Origin: Bacteroidota bacterium
Lineage (GTDB): Bacteria > Bacteroidota > Rhodothermia > Balneolales > HLUCCA01
Reading direction: 5' to 3'
NCBI GenBank assembly: GCA_020832235.1
Contig: JAFIEZ010000006.1
Coordinates: 1 to 64,000 of the forward strand
DNA length: 64,000 nucleotides
Positions 45,205 to 55,574 of the stretch are shown here, in pieces. Under the pieces are notes generated by a model. That model saw only the letters and a list, made by a program, of their open reading frames with translations. It was not told where the DNA came from and did not search any database. The number at the start of each line of letters is the position of its first letter. Positions within the stretch are counted from its first letter, which is position 1. The position numbers and the translations under genes were made by a program.

Positions 45205-47806
45205 CAGCTATAAGCACCTCCCGGGCTGTACTACCTTGGTAAGGACCAACAACTCCGGCGGCAAAGAGCTGATCAATGATTCGACCGGCGCGGTTGTATC
45301 CTAGTTTGAGTTTTCGCTGAATCAACGAAACGGATCCCTGCTGATGCAGTACAACAACCTTGGCCGCCTCCTCGAATAAATCATCGCGATCTTCGAGTTC
45401 GGGTATGCCACTGTCGTTCGCATTCGGATCTTCCACTTCCGGTAAGTAATACGGATTGTTGTAGCCTAGCTGGTTGCCAATAAAGGCATTAATCCGCTCT
45501 ACTTCTTCTGTGGATACGAAAGCATTTTGTACACGAATCATTCGTCCGCCGTTAGATATCAGCATATCTCCTCTACCAACGAGCTGATCGGCCCCCATCG
45601 TATCGAGAATTGTTCGCGAATCAATTTTTGAAGCAACCTGATAGGCAATCCGTACCGGGAAATTCGCCTTGATGGTACCCGTAATTACGTTTACACTCGG
45701 TCGCTGGGTAGCAACAACCAGGTGAATACCCACTGCCCGTGCCAGCTGTGCAATACGGGCAATAGGCTCTTCAATGGCCTTACCTGCCGTCATCATCAAG
45801 TCGGCCAGCTCATCAATAATCACCACGATATAAGGCAGATGTTTATGTCCCAAATCGGTTTCCAGCTGACCAGACTTAAACTTCTCATTATACGACTTGA
45901 TATCTCGTACCATAGCCATTTTCAGCAAATCGTACCGTTCATCCATTTCCTTCACGACACTCGACAAAGCCTCCATCACCTTGCTTGTATCCGTGATAAT
46001 GGGCTCTTCGGCATCGGGCAATGTTGCCAGAAAATGCCTTTTTAGATATTGATAGAGTGCCAGCTCGATTTTTTTGGGATCAACCAATACAAACTTGAGA
46101 TTTTCCGGATGACACTTATAAAGCAGACAGGTAATAATCGTATTAATTCCAACTGATTTACCCGAACCGGTGGCCCCGGCAATAAGCAGATGCGGCATTG
46201 CCGTTAGGTCAACCATATACACCTCATTCTCGATGGTTTTACCAAAGGCAACCGGCAGATTCATTTTCGTCTCAACAAACTTTTTCGTGTTGATGAGCTG
46301 CTTGATGTAAACCGTCTCGCGCTTTCGATTGGGAACCTCAATTCCAACCGCCGATTTTCCAGGAATTGGGGCAATGATGCGAAGTCCGTGAGTGGCCATC
46401 GCCATCTTTAAATCATTAGCATAACTTTCAATCTTGCTGATTTTAACATCCGGCGCCGGCTGCAGTTCATATAACGTAACCGTTGGTCCTACAACGGCCT
46501 CAATACCAAGGATTTCAATACCATGCCGTTTTAACTTATCGAGAATAATGAGCTTGTTCTCATTAATTTCTTCAAAGTCTACCTCATTCCCTTCAGCCGG
46601 TGGAGAATCGAGCAGATCTATCGTAGGGAATTTGTATTTAATTACCGGAATTTCCTGCTGACGCTGAGCCCGTTCGAGATCTCGCTCTCTGGCCTGTTCT
46701 TCCTCCTCCCCTACTGAAACCGTTATTTCCAGATCGTTTTCATCAGATTCTTCCCTACTTGAAGTATCATCATCTTTCTCAAGAAGAGCCCTGTCGGGCA
46801 TTATGTTGGATGTGGCTTCCTGTTCGGCTTGTTTCCTGCGTGCTTCTTCTACCTCTGCAGAGCGTCGCACAATTTCTTCGTGGCTTAATTCGGGACCAGG
46901 TTCACCCTTTTGCTCGGCATTACCTGCTGCCAGTGTCTTTTGAGAGTCAGGTTCAAACGGGGCCTCATCGTACCCGTCAGAAGGGCTTTCAGATTTACCG
47001 GCATCAGCTGTTAGGTGACTCACCGGTTGACTTTGAGCAGCGGCTTTTCTTGATTGTCTTTCCGCCTCAAAAGCCTCTTTCCTTTGTTGTATTGCCTCTT
47101 CGCGCTGTTTTCTTACCTCATCCTTCAGCTCATCCCTTTCCATTTTACGCTGTTCGCGTTCCAGCTGCCACTCCTCATACCAAAGTTTTACGGCATGTAG
47201 CCAATCTTTAAATCGATCTATACTTGCCTGAATGTCACGATCAATCAGCAGCAGAGCCAGAACCAATGCGGAAGAGGTAAAAAGTATAAAAGAACCGATT
47301 TTACCCGTCAGATTAATCATAAACGCGGCAAGCCCCATACCCACAATTCCGCTCCAGTTCTCATAATCAAGTTCAAGCTGAATATTAAACCAACCCATGA
47401 ATGCAGCTGCCAGAATCATGCCAGATACTGTTAAAACAGCTTGCCACTGCAAGTTAGCAGCTGATTTATGACGGAATGTATACCAGCCAACCTGCAGTAA
47501 TAAAAATGTTAGAATAAGACTCATATATCCAAACATACCTTGAACAAGGTAATGCGAAATGTACGCTCCTAAAACCCCCAGGCCATTTCCAATTCGAGCG
47601 TTCACCTGAGCATCCAGTTTCAGAACCGCACCAAACCCTGAATCTGCAATTGCCGCATAATCAAAGGGATCATATGTGATTATACTAATTGCAATCAGTA
47701 CAGCAAGCACCATAAAAAGTAAACCTGATATCTCAAGTTTTCTATTTGGTGTAATTGCCGGACCAGCTGGTGCAGCAGACTCTGGATTTACTTTTTTACG
47801 TGGCAT
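45158..47806 (-). CDS. ftsK: DNA translocase FtsK/SpoIIIE
   Basis: FtsK pumps chromosome ends out of the closing septum and helps resolve dimers. The 882-residue protein has four to five N-terminal membrane helices (about 28-190), a charged Glu/Arg/Gln linker (about 205-400), the motor with Walker A GATGSGKSV and Walker B VVIIDELADLMM plus LARAVGIHLVVATQRPSV, and a C-terminal winged-helix gamma domain (about 820-870, GSVSLIQRKLKLGYNRAGRIID) that reads KOPS. It starts 2 bp after comB. Confidence 0.97.
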   Translation of the reverse strand: MPRKKVNPESAAPAGPAITPNRKLEISGLLFMVLAVLIAISIITYDPFDYAAIADSGFGAVLKLDAQVNARIGNGLGVLGAYISHYLVQGMFGYMSLILTFLLLQVGWYTFRHKSAANLQWQAVLTVSGMILAAAFMGWFNIQLELDYENWSGIVGMGLAAFMINLTGKIGSFILFTSSALVLALLLIDRDIQASIDRFKDWLHAVKLWYEEWQLEREQRKMERDELKDEVRKQREEAIQQRKEAFEAERQSRKAAAQSQPVSHLTADAGKSESPSDGYDEAPFEPDSQKTLAAGNAEQKGEPGPELSHEEIVRRSAEVEEARRKQAEQEATSNIMPDRALLEKDDDTSSREESDENDLEITVSVGEEEEQARERDLERAQRQQEIPVIKYKFPTIDLLDSPPAEGNEVDFEEINENKLIILDKLKRHGIEILGIEAVVGPTVTLYELQPAPDVKISKIESYANDLKMAMATHGLRIIAPIPGKSAVGIEVPNRKRETVYIKQLINTKKFVETKMNLPVAFGKTIENEVYMVDLTAMPHLLIAGATGSGKSVGINTIITCLLYKCHPENLKFVLVDPKKIELALYQYLKRHFLATLPDAEEPIITDTSKVMEALSSVVKEMDERYDLLKMAMVRDIKSYNEKFKSGQLETDLGHKHLPYIVVIIDELADLMMTAGKAIEEPIARIAQLARAVGIHLVVATQRPSVNVITGTIKANFPVRIAYQVASKIDSRTILDTMGADQLVGRGDMLISNGGRMIRVQNAFVSTEEVERINAFIGNQLGYNNPYYLPEVEDPNANDSGIPELEDRDDLFEEAAKVVVLHQQGSVSLIQRKLKLGYNRAGRIIDQLFAAGVVGPYQGSTAREVLIADEDELYEHLRNLDLE

Positions 47807-47808
47807 AG

Positions 47809-48531
47809 TCAGATTCGGATTACTCCCTCTACGACCTCAGGTACAATATTTACAATATCTAATGAACAACAATAACCAATATCATCGGAATATCCCATTC
47901 CCAGTAATCGTTTTGCATGATTACTGGATGAAACAACTTCTAGTATGTTATCCGCAAACCGATTATATAAAGCAGCCGCAACCTGAGCACCATCTTTGGC
48001 ATCTTCTGGAAGACTTCCACCATAGACCAGATTGATGATATATCCGGCACAAAGTACATCTTCCAGAGAGAGGCGGCCCTTCCAGCCTGCACACACCAGA
48101 ATAACTTCATCACCCGATGATTTAATCTCTTCACTAACAGCTTTTGCATTCAAAAAAGAAGCAATTAACACCCTATTAGCATAGCTCGATCTTGATATGG
48201 CCTTTGTTCCATTTGTTGTAGTCAAAATCAGGGTCTTATCTTTAACCACCTCCTCTGTATACTCCAAAGGAGAATTCCCTAAATCAAAGCCTTCTATTTG
48301 TCTACCATCTCTTTCCCCACACAACAAGCAACGAGACGGGTCCAGGTTTTGAGCAATCTTGCTGGCTTCCCCCATATCTTCCGTTGCAATCAGGCTTTTA
48401 GCATTATTATGCATAGCCGTAATGATGGTGGATGTTGCCCGAAGCACATCTATAACTACTACCGTTTTCCCCCTCACCTCATCTTCGTTAAGGGATAATG
48501 TTGTGGTATATACGTCAATATTGGGATTCAT
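47809..48531 (-). CDS. comB: 2-phosphosulfolactate phosphatase family protein (ComB)
   Basis: ComB removes phosphate from 2-phosphosulfolactate, giving sulfolactate. The 240-residue protein shows the family's VVVIDVLRATSTI, CGERDGRQIEGFDLGNSP, TTTNGTKAI and CAGWKGRLSLEDVLCAG. In methanogens it serves coenzyme M; in Bacteroidota-type bacteria it may feed sulfonate metabolites such as sulfonolipid precursors. comA and comC are not in the window. It lies between gcvT and ftsK with gaps of 9 and 2 bp. Confidence 0.9.
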   Translation of the reverse strand: MNPNIDVYTTTLSLNEDEVRGKTVVVIDVLRATSTIITAMHNNAKSLIATEDMGEASKIAQNLDPSRCLLCGERDGRQIEGFDLGNSPLEYTEEVVKDKTLILTTTNGTKAISRSSYANRVLIASFLNAKAVSEEIKSSGDEVILVCAGWKGRLSLEDVLCAGYIINLVYGGSLPEDAKDGAQVAAALYNRFADNILEVVSSSNHAKRLLGMGYSDDIGYCCSLDIVNIVPEVVEGVIRI

Positions 48532-48540
48532 AAACCGTGG

Positions 48541-49647
48541 TTATTTCTTCTTTAAAAAGGGAGGACGTTGCACTTCGGCTTCGTATAAATTCCCTCGTAT
48601 ATCTATAAAAATCTTAGATCCGGGTGTTGCAAACTCCGACTTCACGTATCCCATTCCGATGCCTGTCCCCAGCGTTGGCGATTTACCACCGCTGGTTACC
48701 TCACCAATAGTGTTACCCTGTTCGTCGGTGAGCCGATAATGACTTCTTGGAATAGCTTTTCGATCGGAGGTAACCAAACCAATCAGCTTTCTGTCCAGAC
48801 CTGTTTCTTTAATTTGAACTATGGCATCCTTACCACTGAAATCTTCTTTTTGTAGCTTTGTAATCCACCCAAGTCCCGCTTCCAGTGGATTGGTTTCTGC
48901 ACTGATATCATTTCCGTAAAGAGCATACCCCATTTCAAGTCGGAGTGTATCTCTTGCGCCAAGACCGGCCGGTTGCAATCCATGCGGTTCTCCAGCTTTC
49001 ATTATCATGTTCCAGACCGTGTCTGGTGAGATATTGCCAATCGGAAAATACAACTCAAATCCTCGTTCCCCGGTGTATCCGGTAGCTGATATTACCATGG
49101 AAACACCGGCAAGTACACCTGATTTAAATGTATAAAAGGGGATGTCTGATAAAGGAATATCGGTGAGGCTTTGCAGTACCGATTCCGATTTTGGTCCTTG
49201 AACCGCCAGAAGGCACATCATATCCGATACATCCATTATTTTGGCACTAAACCTGCTGTTGAGCTTGTTGAGCCACTGCAAGTCTTTGTCTTTATTGGAT
49301 GCATTCACCACCAGCATATACCGGTTTACATCCAGCATATAAACCAATAAATCATCAACAATACCCCCATCTTCGTAACACATGGCGGTATACTGCACCT
49401 TGCCGGGTACCAGTTTGTCCAGATCATTGAGTGTTGCAAATTGAAGGAGGTTATAAGCGGCATCACCCGTAACATAAAACTCCCCCATATGTGAGACATC
49501 AAACATTCCTGCTGCATTACGTACAGCCTCATGCTCTTTTAGAATTCCGGCATACTGCACTGGCATTTCAAAACCACCAAAATCGATAAGCTTAGCGCCC
49601 GATTCTTTATGCACATTGTAAAATGGAGTTCTTTTTAATTCAGACAT
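48541..49647 (-). CDS. gcvT: Glycine cleavage system T protein (aminomethyltransferase)
   Basis: GcvT transfers the methylene group from the aminomethyl lipoyl H-protein to tetrahydrofolate. The 368-residue product has [31 protein letters not shown], then FDVSHMGE with the catalytic-type Asp ([19 protein letters not shown]) and [21 protein letters not shown] and P protein genes are elsewhere. It heads the tightly packed run toward ftsK. Confidence 0.96.
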   Translation of the reverse strand: MSELKRTPFYNVHKESGAKLIDFGGFEMPVQYAGILKEHEAVRNAAGMFDVSHMGEFYVTGDAAYNLLQFATLNDLDKLVPGKVQYTAMCYEDGGIVDDLLVYMLDVNRYMLVVNASNKDKDLQWLNKLNSRFSAKIMDVSDMMCLLAVQGPKSESVLQSLTDIPLSDIPFYTFKSGVLAGVSMVISATGYTGERGFELYFPIGNISPDTVWNMIMKAGEPHGLQPAGLGARDTLRLEMGYALYGNDISAETNPLEAGLGWITKLQKEDFSGKDAIVQIKETGLDRKLIGLVTSDRKAIPRSHYRLTDEQGNTIGEVTSGGKSPTLGTGIGMGYVKSEFATPGSKIFIDIRGNLYEAEVQRPPFLKKK

Positions 49648-49757
49648 TACAGTTTGTTCTTGTTAACGAGTTAAACGTACGGTCGGGAAATACTTCGCGT
49701 ACTACCAATCCCGGTTTGTGGATATCTGACTTACTGAGGTGATGTATTACAAAACGC

Positions 49758-50123
49758 CTACTCTTCTCGGCGGGCAGAATCTACGGAAAAAGCGGGCAAG
49801 CAAATAGCCCAATATTCATTCTCTTCATCATAGGGGTTACTGTACTGCACAGTTATGCCCCTGGAACATTGCAAAACCTCGCCTGCATGTAATATTTGCT
49901 CTTCACCATCCAGAATTACCTGCATTTTTCCACGTATCATGATGGTTATCTCATCAAATTCAGGAGTTTGTGCCGGCTCTCCCCATCCGGGAGGTGCTAT
50001 CATGTGCGCCACCGAAACCTTTTCGTGCCCGGTGCTCGCTCGTCCGATAAATTCTTCAATAAGCTTATTACCCGGAACAGGTATTCGGGTAGGGTTCCGC
50101 TGAATGATAAATGCGTCAGGCAC
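49758..50123 (-). CDS. Single-domain cupin protein
   Basis: The 121-residue protein is one cupin barrel: a conserved motif 1 region (VSVAHMIAPPGWGEPAQTPEFDEITIMIRGKMQVI) with Glu-rich rather than His-rich metal ligands, and motif 2 (LHAGEVLQCSRGITVQYSNP) lacking the usual His. Metal binding may therefore be weak or absent. It could act as a small-molecule sensor or isomerase. It lies 110 bp upstream of gcvT on the same strand. Confidence 0.82.
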   Translation of the reverse strand: MPDAFIIQRNPTRIPVPGNKLIEEFIGRASTGHEKVSVAHMIAPPGWGEPAQTPEFDEITIMIRGKMQVILDGEEQILHAGEVLQCSRGITVQYSNPYDEENEYWAICLPAFSVDSARREE

Positions 50124-50452
50124 AATGAACTCCCTATATTTTATAAAGTTTATTTAGCTATGTAATTTAATCAAAATCGTGCGGTTTTATGTACAAAACA
50201 TATACAATCAGCAGAATTCATCTAAACGCCAATTAACATGACGATAGACTATTTTAAAACCCTGTAAAGTCTGCCCTCAGAGTACAGCCTGACTGAGGTA
50301 TTCGTTACCATAATTTGTATTTTCCTGTTTTATTAAACACTTGGCCGCCTATCTAAATATGCTATATTGCGGAACGTTTCAGCTGGCCAATCTGTAGGTT
50401 ATAGCAACCATAGAAAACCCAATAATTATATCTATTTCAACATTTTACCATT
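50124..50452. other. Divergent intergenic region (329 bp)
   Basis: This AT-rich gap lies between the minus-strand cupin gene and plus-strand mrp, so it carries both promoters. I saw no strong inverted repeat, tandem repeat, RNA structure or supported small frame. Confidence 0.6.
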
Positions 50453-51568
50453 ATGGCCATTACTAAACCACAAGTATTGGATGCCCTTCGAAAAGTAATT
50501 GACCCGTACGCCGGTATTGACATCGTTACACAGAACCTGGTTGATGATCTGGTTATTCAAGACAAGTTCATTTCTTTTACTGTTAATATTCCGATAAGTG
50601 ACAAGGAGTATACCGATGCACTTAAAAAGCGATGTGAACAGGTTGTTCAAGACACACTTTCAGGAGATGTTGTACTCGATATTCATCTACAATTGAAAGA
50701 CAAAAACGCCCCTGAGCCAAAGCCTCAGCCAAAAGCCGAGCCCGAAGACCTTTTAGCCGGTGTTAAGAACATCATAGCCGTCGCTTCAGGCAAAGGTGGC
50801 GTTGGCAAATCTACCATCGCTGCAAATCTGGCCGTATCACTTGCCAACGCCGGTTATCAGGTTGGACTTGTTGATACCGATATTTACGGTCCATCGATTC
50901 CAACGATGTTTCAACTTCGCGGTGAACGACCCAACATTAACACCAAACGAAAACTTGTTCCTCTGGAAAAGTACGGGGTTAAGCTGCTATCAATGGGATT
51001 TTTGGTTGACCAGGATGATGCCGTCGTATGGCGTGGACCGATGGTTTCGAGTGCTGTGAAGCAGTTTTTGACGGAAGTCGTCTGGGGCGACCTGGACTAT
51101 CTTATTATGGATCTGCCTCCCGGAACTGGCGACATTCAGCTCACTATTGTACAAACCGTGCCTTTAACAGGTGCCGTAATTGTATCAACTCCTCAAGATG
51201 TAGCACTGGATGATGCCAGAAAAGGCGTTACCATGTTCCGCAAAGTAAATGTACCCGTTTTAGGTATTGTGGAAAACATGGCATATTTCACACCGCCTGA
51301 GTTGCCTGAGAAGAAATACCATATTTTTGGCAAGGATGGTGCACGCAATTTGGCTGCTAAACTTGAAGTTCCGTTCCTTGGCGAAGTACCCATTGAGCAG
51401 GTTGTACGGGAAGGCGGAGATTCGGGTGTACCTGTTGCTACGCTGGATCCTGCTAGTACGCCCTCGGCGCTTGTATTTCAACATATTGCAGCGCGGGTAG
51501 CTGCCGAGACCGACAATCGGAATGAAAGTAAAAAAGCTACGGAACCAATTAAGATAAAAATACGCTGA
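50453..51568 (+). CDS. Mrp/NBP35 family iron-sulfur cluster carrier ATPase
   Basis: Mrp (ApbC) binds and hands on Fe-S clusters. The 371-residue protein has an N-terminal MIP18/DUF59 domain (1-83), a Pro/Lys linker, and a deviant-Walker ATPase with SGKGGVGKST (112-121), MDLPPGTGD and PQDVALDD. The C-terminal CxxC that binds the cluster in E. coli Mrp is replaced: ENMAYFTPPELPEKKYHIFG has no Cys. Cluster transfer may use other ligands. A weak TTTTAG/CTAAAA hairpin follows the stop. Confidence 0.93.
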   Translation: MAITKPQVLDALRKVIDPYAGIDIVTQNLVDDLVIQDKFISFTVNIPISDKEYTDALKKRCEQVVQDTLSGDVVLDIHLQLKDKNAPEPKPQPKAEPEDLLAGVKNIIAVASGKGGVGKSTIAANLAVSLANAGYQVGLVDTDIYGPSIPTMFQLRGERPNINTKRKLVPLEKYGVKLLSMGFLVDQDDAVVWRGPMVSSAVKQFLTEVVWGDLDYLIMDLPPGTGDIQLTIVQTVPLTGAVIVSTPQDVALDDARKGVTMFRKVNVPVLGIVENMAYFTPPELPEKKYHIFGKDGARNLAAKLEVPFLGEVPIEQVVREGGDSGVPVATLDPASTPSALVFQHIAARVAAETDNRNESKKATEPIKIKIR

Positions 51569-51725
51569 TTTTAGGCTCTAAAACCTACAAATCCGGTATA
51601 CAACCAAGGAGAAATGATTCAGGTGTCGGGTAAAATTATGGCACCTGAGTTCTTTGCCGTAAATAGATTGCAAAGTAGCTTTCACAGTATGTTACCTTGA
51701 TATGACCTTTCACATAGTTCCAACA

Positions 51726-51759
51726 CAAAAAGGCCGGGCGCACAAGAGCATCCGGCCTT
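51726..51759 (-). terminator. Intrinsic terminator after rplS
   Basis: On the minus strand AAGGCCGG (51759-51752) pairs with CCGGCCTT (51737-51730) around a loop of about 14 nt, followed by a T-run. It lies 106 bp past the rplS stop and ends the rpsP-rimM-trmD-rplS transcript. Confidence 0.85.
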
Positions 51760-51864
51760 CGTTGTATTAAGAAGCTATAAGAGATCTGAATGCGGTATAT
51801 GCTCTGCTGAAAAGGCTACCTCTGCATCACAAAAGAGCCTTCATCAGAGAAAACAAACCGAAAA

Positions 51865-52206
51865 CTATGCTTTTTCTTTCAGACGAGCTGCTTTACCACG
51901 TAATTCACGCAGATAGAACAGTTTGGCACGACGTACTTTACCGCGCTTCTTGATTTCCATCTTGGCGATGAACGGGGAGTAGTAAGGGAAAATACGCTCA
52001 ACACCTACGTTATTTGAAATCTTACGCACGGTGAATGTTTTGTTTGCACCAGAGCCTCTAACGTTAATTACAACGCCTTCGTACTGCTGAATACGCTCTT
52101 TTTCACCCTCACGTACACGATAGTGAATATTAACAGTATCGCCGGGATTTACGGCCTGTACTTCACTATTTACCTGGGTTTGTTCTACTAAGTCTAACTT
52201 GTTCAT
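51865..52206 (-). CDS. rplS: 50S ribosomal protein L19
   Basis: L19 sits at the 30S-50S interface. The 113-residue protein has [42 protein letters not shown] and [19 protein letters not shown], all family marks. It is last in the rpsP-rimM-trmD-rplS operon, 31 bp after trmD, and precedes a strong terminator. Confidence 0.98.
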   Translation of the reverse strand: MNKLDLVEQTQVNSEVQAVNPGDTVNIHYRVREGEKERIQQYEGVVINVRGSGANKTFTVRKISNNVGVERIFPYYSPFIAKMEIKKRGKVRRAKLFYLRELRGKAARLKEKA

Positions 52207-52237
52207 TGCTTTTAACCGATTAGCCCTTGAAAGGCGG

Positions 52238-52933
52238 TTAGTGTTCGTTTAAATAATTTCTGTAAAGGTCGGGTCGTCGTTCTTTGGTTCTGAGCACAGA
52301 TTGTTCATGTTCCCATGCTTTTATTTTCGCGTGATTACCGGATTTCAGCACTTCAGGCACCTTCATCTCTTCAAAATCCGATGGCCTTGTATAGACCGGC
52401 GGACCTAAAAGTTCATCTTGAAATGAATCTTCAAGAGCACTTTCAGCATCACCGAGCACACCGGGAATGAGTCGGGCAATGGCGTCAACTACGGCCAGGG
52501 CAGGAATTTCACCGCCCGACAATACGAAGTCACCCATGCTGATTTCCATGGTTATCAGTGTATCACGTATTCGCTGGTCAACACCTTTATAATGTCCGCA
52601 AAGGATAATCAGATTACCCTTTAAGGAGAGTGCGTTAGCCATTTTTTGGTTAAACGGCAATCCGTCGGGAGCCATAAAAATGACCTCGTCGTATTGTCGC
52701 TCCGATTGCAGGCTTCTGATACAGCTAAACACAGGCTGGGGCGTTAGCACCATACCCGAGGCGCCGCCGTAAGGATAATCATCTATCTTATGGTGCTTGT
52801 CTTCGGTATAGGTACGCAAATCATGCACATACACATCCAGATGATTTCCATCCCGTGCTTTTTTCACAATACTGTGATCGAGCGGACTGGATAGTAAATC
52901 TGGAACAGCAGATATAATATCGATACGTATCAT
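52238..52933 (-). CDS. trmD: tRNA (guanine-N1)-methyltransferase TrmD
   Basis: TrmD makes m1G37 in tRNAs and so prevents frameshifting. The 231-residue SPOUT enzyme has the knot loop [24 protein letters not shown] and [17 protein letters not shown]. It lies 4 bp downstream of rimM and 31 bp before rplS. Confidence 0.97.
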   Translation of the reverse strand: MIRIDIISAVPDLLSSPLDHSIVKKARDGNHLDVYVHDLRTYTEDKHHKIDDYPYGGASGMVLTPQPVFSCIRSLQSERQYDEVIFMAPDGLPFNQKMANALSLKGNLIILCGHYKGVDQRIRDTLITMEISMGDFVLSGGEIPALAVVDAIARLIPGVLGDAESALEDSFQDELLGPPVYTRPSDFEEMKVPEVLKSGNHAKIKAWEHEQSVLRTKERRPDLYRNYLNEH

Positions 52934-52937
52934 CAGC

Positions 52938-53456
52938 TTACAGTGACTTAAACACGGTTAAATCGGAGGTTACAATACGCTGTGCATCCTCATCCACCTC
53001 CATAATAAAAGCATCTACAAACGGCACAAAAAAAGCACCGTCTATATCCTTTATCTGTAGCAATGGATGTGCTGGATTATCCAGAACGTCAATTACCTCA
53101 CCAAATCGTGTACCATCAGCTGCAACAACTTCGAATCCATACAGGGTTTCGGCCAAACTGGCCTCAACCTGCGGGATCTGATCTTCGGGAACGAAAAGTT
53201 CCGAATCTCTGAGCTGTTCTGCTTCCGTTCTGCCAGCGATATGATCAAATTTTACAAAGAACGATAGCCGGTCACCTTTTCGCACCGGCTTAACTGCTGA
53301 AACGCGTACAGGCACATATTGATGCCTGTTTCTCAAATAAAAAAGTGCTGATTTGGTGTAAACCTCAGGATCGTCAAAAGTTGGGGCAAGAACTACTTCC
53401 CCGGCCGTTCCATGTGCCCTAACTATACGTCCGACAGATATGTACTGACTTTCCAT
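52938..53456 (-). CDS. rimM: Ribosome maturation factor RimM
   Basis: RimM helps mature the 30S head and binds S19. The 172-residue protein has an N-terminal beta-barrel (SVGRIVRAHGTAGEVV) and a PRC-barrel C-terminal domain (EVIDVLDNPAHPLLQIK, FVPFVDAFI). It lies 44 bp after rpsP in the canonical operon. Confidence 0.96.
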   Translation of the reverse strand: MESQYISVGRIVRAHGTAGEVVLAPTFDDPEVYTKSALFYLRNRHQYVPVRVSAVKPVRKGDRLSFFVKFDHIAGRTEAEQLRDSELFVPEDQIPQVEASLAETLYGFEVVAADGTRFGEVIDVLDNPAHPLLQIKDIDGAFFVPFVDAFIMEVDEDAQRIVTSDLTVFKSL

Positions 53457-53500
53457 ATAATTTCAGAGCACATTACGTTTTGACAAAATCTGATTTAAAA

Positions 53501-54181
53501 TCAGGCGTCTTTTTTATTCTCTTCTTCAGCAGGTTTTTCTTCAGCAGCTGGTGCCTCTTCAGCAGGAGCTGCCTCTTCAGCAGGAGCAGTTTCCTCAGCA
53601 GGAGCGGCTTCTTCGGCAACTGGAGCTTCTTCAGCAGCAGTTTCCTCAGCAGGAGCAGCTTTCTCCGCTTCAGCAGCAGCGGCAGCCTCTTCGGCAGCTT
53701 TCTTCTCCGCTTCAGCTTTGGCAGCAGCTTCTTCAGCAGCCTTCTTCTCGGCTTCGGCCTTAGCAGCAGCATTCGCTTTTGCAACAGCTTCTTCCTCTTT
53801 CTTCAGACGAGCTTTACGCTCGGCAGTAGAAGACGAGCTTGCTACAGATTTGTCACCTTTGTTAGCGCGTGAAGCCTTGAATTCAGCAACAGCAGTTTCA
53901 ATTTCTTCTTCGGTTTTACCCCAACGCAACAAGTGCATACGGAGCATAATGCCTTCTTTTTTGAGGATACTGCGAACAGTATCAGTGGGCTGCGCACCTT
54001 TGTTGATCCAATGAACAACACGTGCCGTGTCCAGTTTAACCATTACTGGTTGCTCGGTCGGACTGTAACGTCCCAGATCCTCAATGATACGGCCATCACG
54101 TCGAGCGCGACTGTCGGCTACAACGATATGGTAATAAGGAAGTCGCTTCCTACCGTGTCTTTGTAATCTTATCTTTACCAA
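53501..54181 (-). CDS. rpsP: 30S ribosomal protein S16 with long Ala/Glu-rich tail
   Basis: S16 is an early assembly protein of the 30S subunit. Residues 1-85 are normal S16: [39 protein letters not shown]-like [12 protein letters not shown] and [17 protein letters not shown]. The product reaches 226 residues, against 80-150 usually. After a linker (about 95-130), residues 130-226 consist of [11 protein letters not shown] repeats, then [10 protein letters not shown] repeats, ending in acidic and Lys residues. The antisense strand of the tail is open in other frames only through its repetitive codons. Confidence 0.97.
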   Translation of the reverse strand: MVKIRLQRHGRKRLPYYHIVVADSRARRDGRIIEDLGRYSPTEQPVMVKLDTARVVHWINKGAQPTDTVRSILKKEGIMLRMHLLRWGKTEEEIETAVAEFKASRANKGDKSVASSSSTAERKARLKKEEEAVAKANAAAKAEAEKKAAEEAAAKAEAEKKAAEEAAAAAEAEKAAPAEETAAEEAPVAEEAAPAEETAPAEEAAPAEEAPAAEEKPAEEENKKDA

Positions 54182-54230
54182 GATATTCTCCTAATACAAC
54201 GTTTATTTGTTATTTCACATGGGAACATGC

Positions 54231-55574
54231 TTAACGCATGCGACCCGGTTTCAGGTTTTTCAGGCTTTGCATTGCTCGGCCCATGCCCCCCATGTTAGAC
54301 ATCTGTTTCATCATTTTCTTCATCTGTTCGAACTGACGCATTAAATCGTTCACATTTCGAACTTCAGTCCCGGCTCCTTTGGCAATACGACGACGTCGGC
54401 TGCCATTCAGAATTGCGGGATTTCGACGTTCCTCTACGGTCATCGAATTGATAATGGCTTCAATCGGCTTAAGCGCATCATCACTCACTTCAACATTCTT
54501 CAACGCGTTGCTCGCACCCGGTATCATACTCACCAGGTCTTGCATAGATCCCATCTTCTTGATCTGCTGCATCTGAGCCATAAAATCTTCCAGGTTGAAA
54601 CTGTCGCTTCGAATCTTCGACTGCAATTTCTTCGCTTCAACCTCGTCAAATTGCTGCTGCGCCTTCTCCACAAGCGAAACAACATCACCCATGCCGAGAA
54701 TACGCTGTGCCATACGATCAGGATAAAACTCCTGCAGCGCATCCAGCTTCTCCCCCATGGATACAAATTTGATGGGCTTTTCAACCACCTGCTTAATAGA
54801 TAGCGCCGCACCGCCGCGGGTGTCACCATCCAATTTCGTAAGCACAACTCCGTCAAAATCGATGCGGGTATTAAACTCACGCGCGGTATTCACCGCATCC
54901 TGACCGGTCATCGAGTCCACCACAAACAAGGTTTCATTCGGTTTGATGGCTTCTTTGATCGCAGCCACCTCATCCATCATGTCCGAGTCTACGTGCAATC
55001 GACCGGCAGTATCTACAATTAACACATCACAGGCTTGCTTTCGAGCCGCATTTAAGGCCTCTTTGGCCACACGAAGCGCATCCTTCTCTTCAATAGCATA
55101 CACCGGCACATCAATCTGGGATGCCAATGTTTTCAGCTGCTCAATAGCGGCCGGGCGATACACATCTGCCGCTGCAAGCATGGGGGTGTGTTTCTTGTCT
55201 TTGAGAAACTTCGCAAGCTTCCCTGCAAATGTCGTTTTACCGGAACCCTGCAGACCCGCGATGAGAATAACTGTTGGAGGCACATTCGCCATCCGCAACT
55301 CATCTTTGGTTCCGCCCAGCGTAAATACCAGCTCATCGTACACAATTTTGGTAAATTGCTGACCGGGAGAAACACTGGTAAGCACACCCTGCCCATCTGC
55401 CTCGACCTTCACCTTTCGGGTGAACTCTCGGGCAACCTCATAGTTTACGTCCGCATCCAAAAGGGCACGCCGTATCTCCCGAATCGTCTCCGCAATGTTG
55501 ACTTCGGTGATGGTGGACTGCCCCGAAAGGGACTTAAATACGGATCCTAGCTTGCCGGATAAATCGTCAAACAT
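54231..55574 (-). CDS. ffh: Signal recognition particle protein Ffh (SRP54)
   Basis: Ffh binds signal sequences and targets nascent membrane proteins with FtsY. The 447-residue protein has the N domain, G domain (GLQGSGKTTFAGKLA, DTAGRLH, TKLDGDTRGGAAL) and a Met-rich M domain (about 300-447: MAQMQQIKKMGSMQDLV, MKKMMKQMSNMGGMGRAM). It lies 49 bp upstream of rpsP on the same strand and is divergent from fabI. Confidence 0.98.
   Translation of the reverse strand: MFDDLSGKLGSVFKSLSGQSTITEVNIAETIREIRRALLDADVNYEVAREFTRKVKVEADGQGVLTSVSPGQQFTKIVYDELVFTLGGTKDELRMANVPPTVILIAGLQGSGKTTFAGKLAKFLKDKKHTPMLAAADVYRPAAIEQLKTLASQIDVPVYAIEEKDALRVAKEALNAARKQACDVLIVDTAGRLHVDSDMMDEVAAIKEAIKPNETLFVVDSMTGQDAVNTAREFNTRIDFDGVVLTKLDGDTRGGAALSIKQVVEKPIKFVSMGEKLDALQEFYPDRMAQRILGMGDVVSLVEKAQQQFDEVEAKKLQSKIRSDSFNLEDFMAQMQQIKKMGSMQDLVSMIPGASNALKNVEVSDDALKPIEAIINSMTVEERRNPAILNGSRRRRIAKGAGTEVRNVNDLMRQFEQMKKMMKQMSNMGGMGRAMQSLKNLKPGRMR

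Noticed and set aside
53480-53872. Antisense frames over the S16 tail
   Set aside because: Repetitive Ala/Glu codons leave all frames open, so these frames reflect the repeat only.
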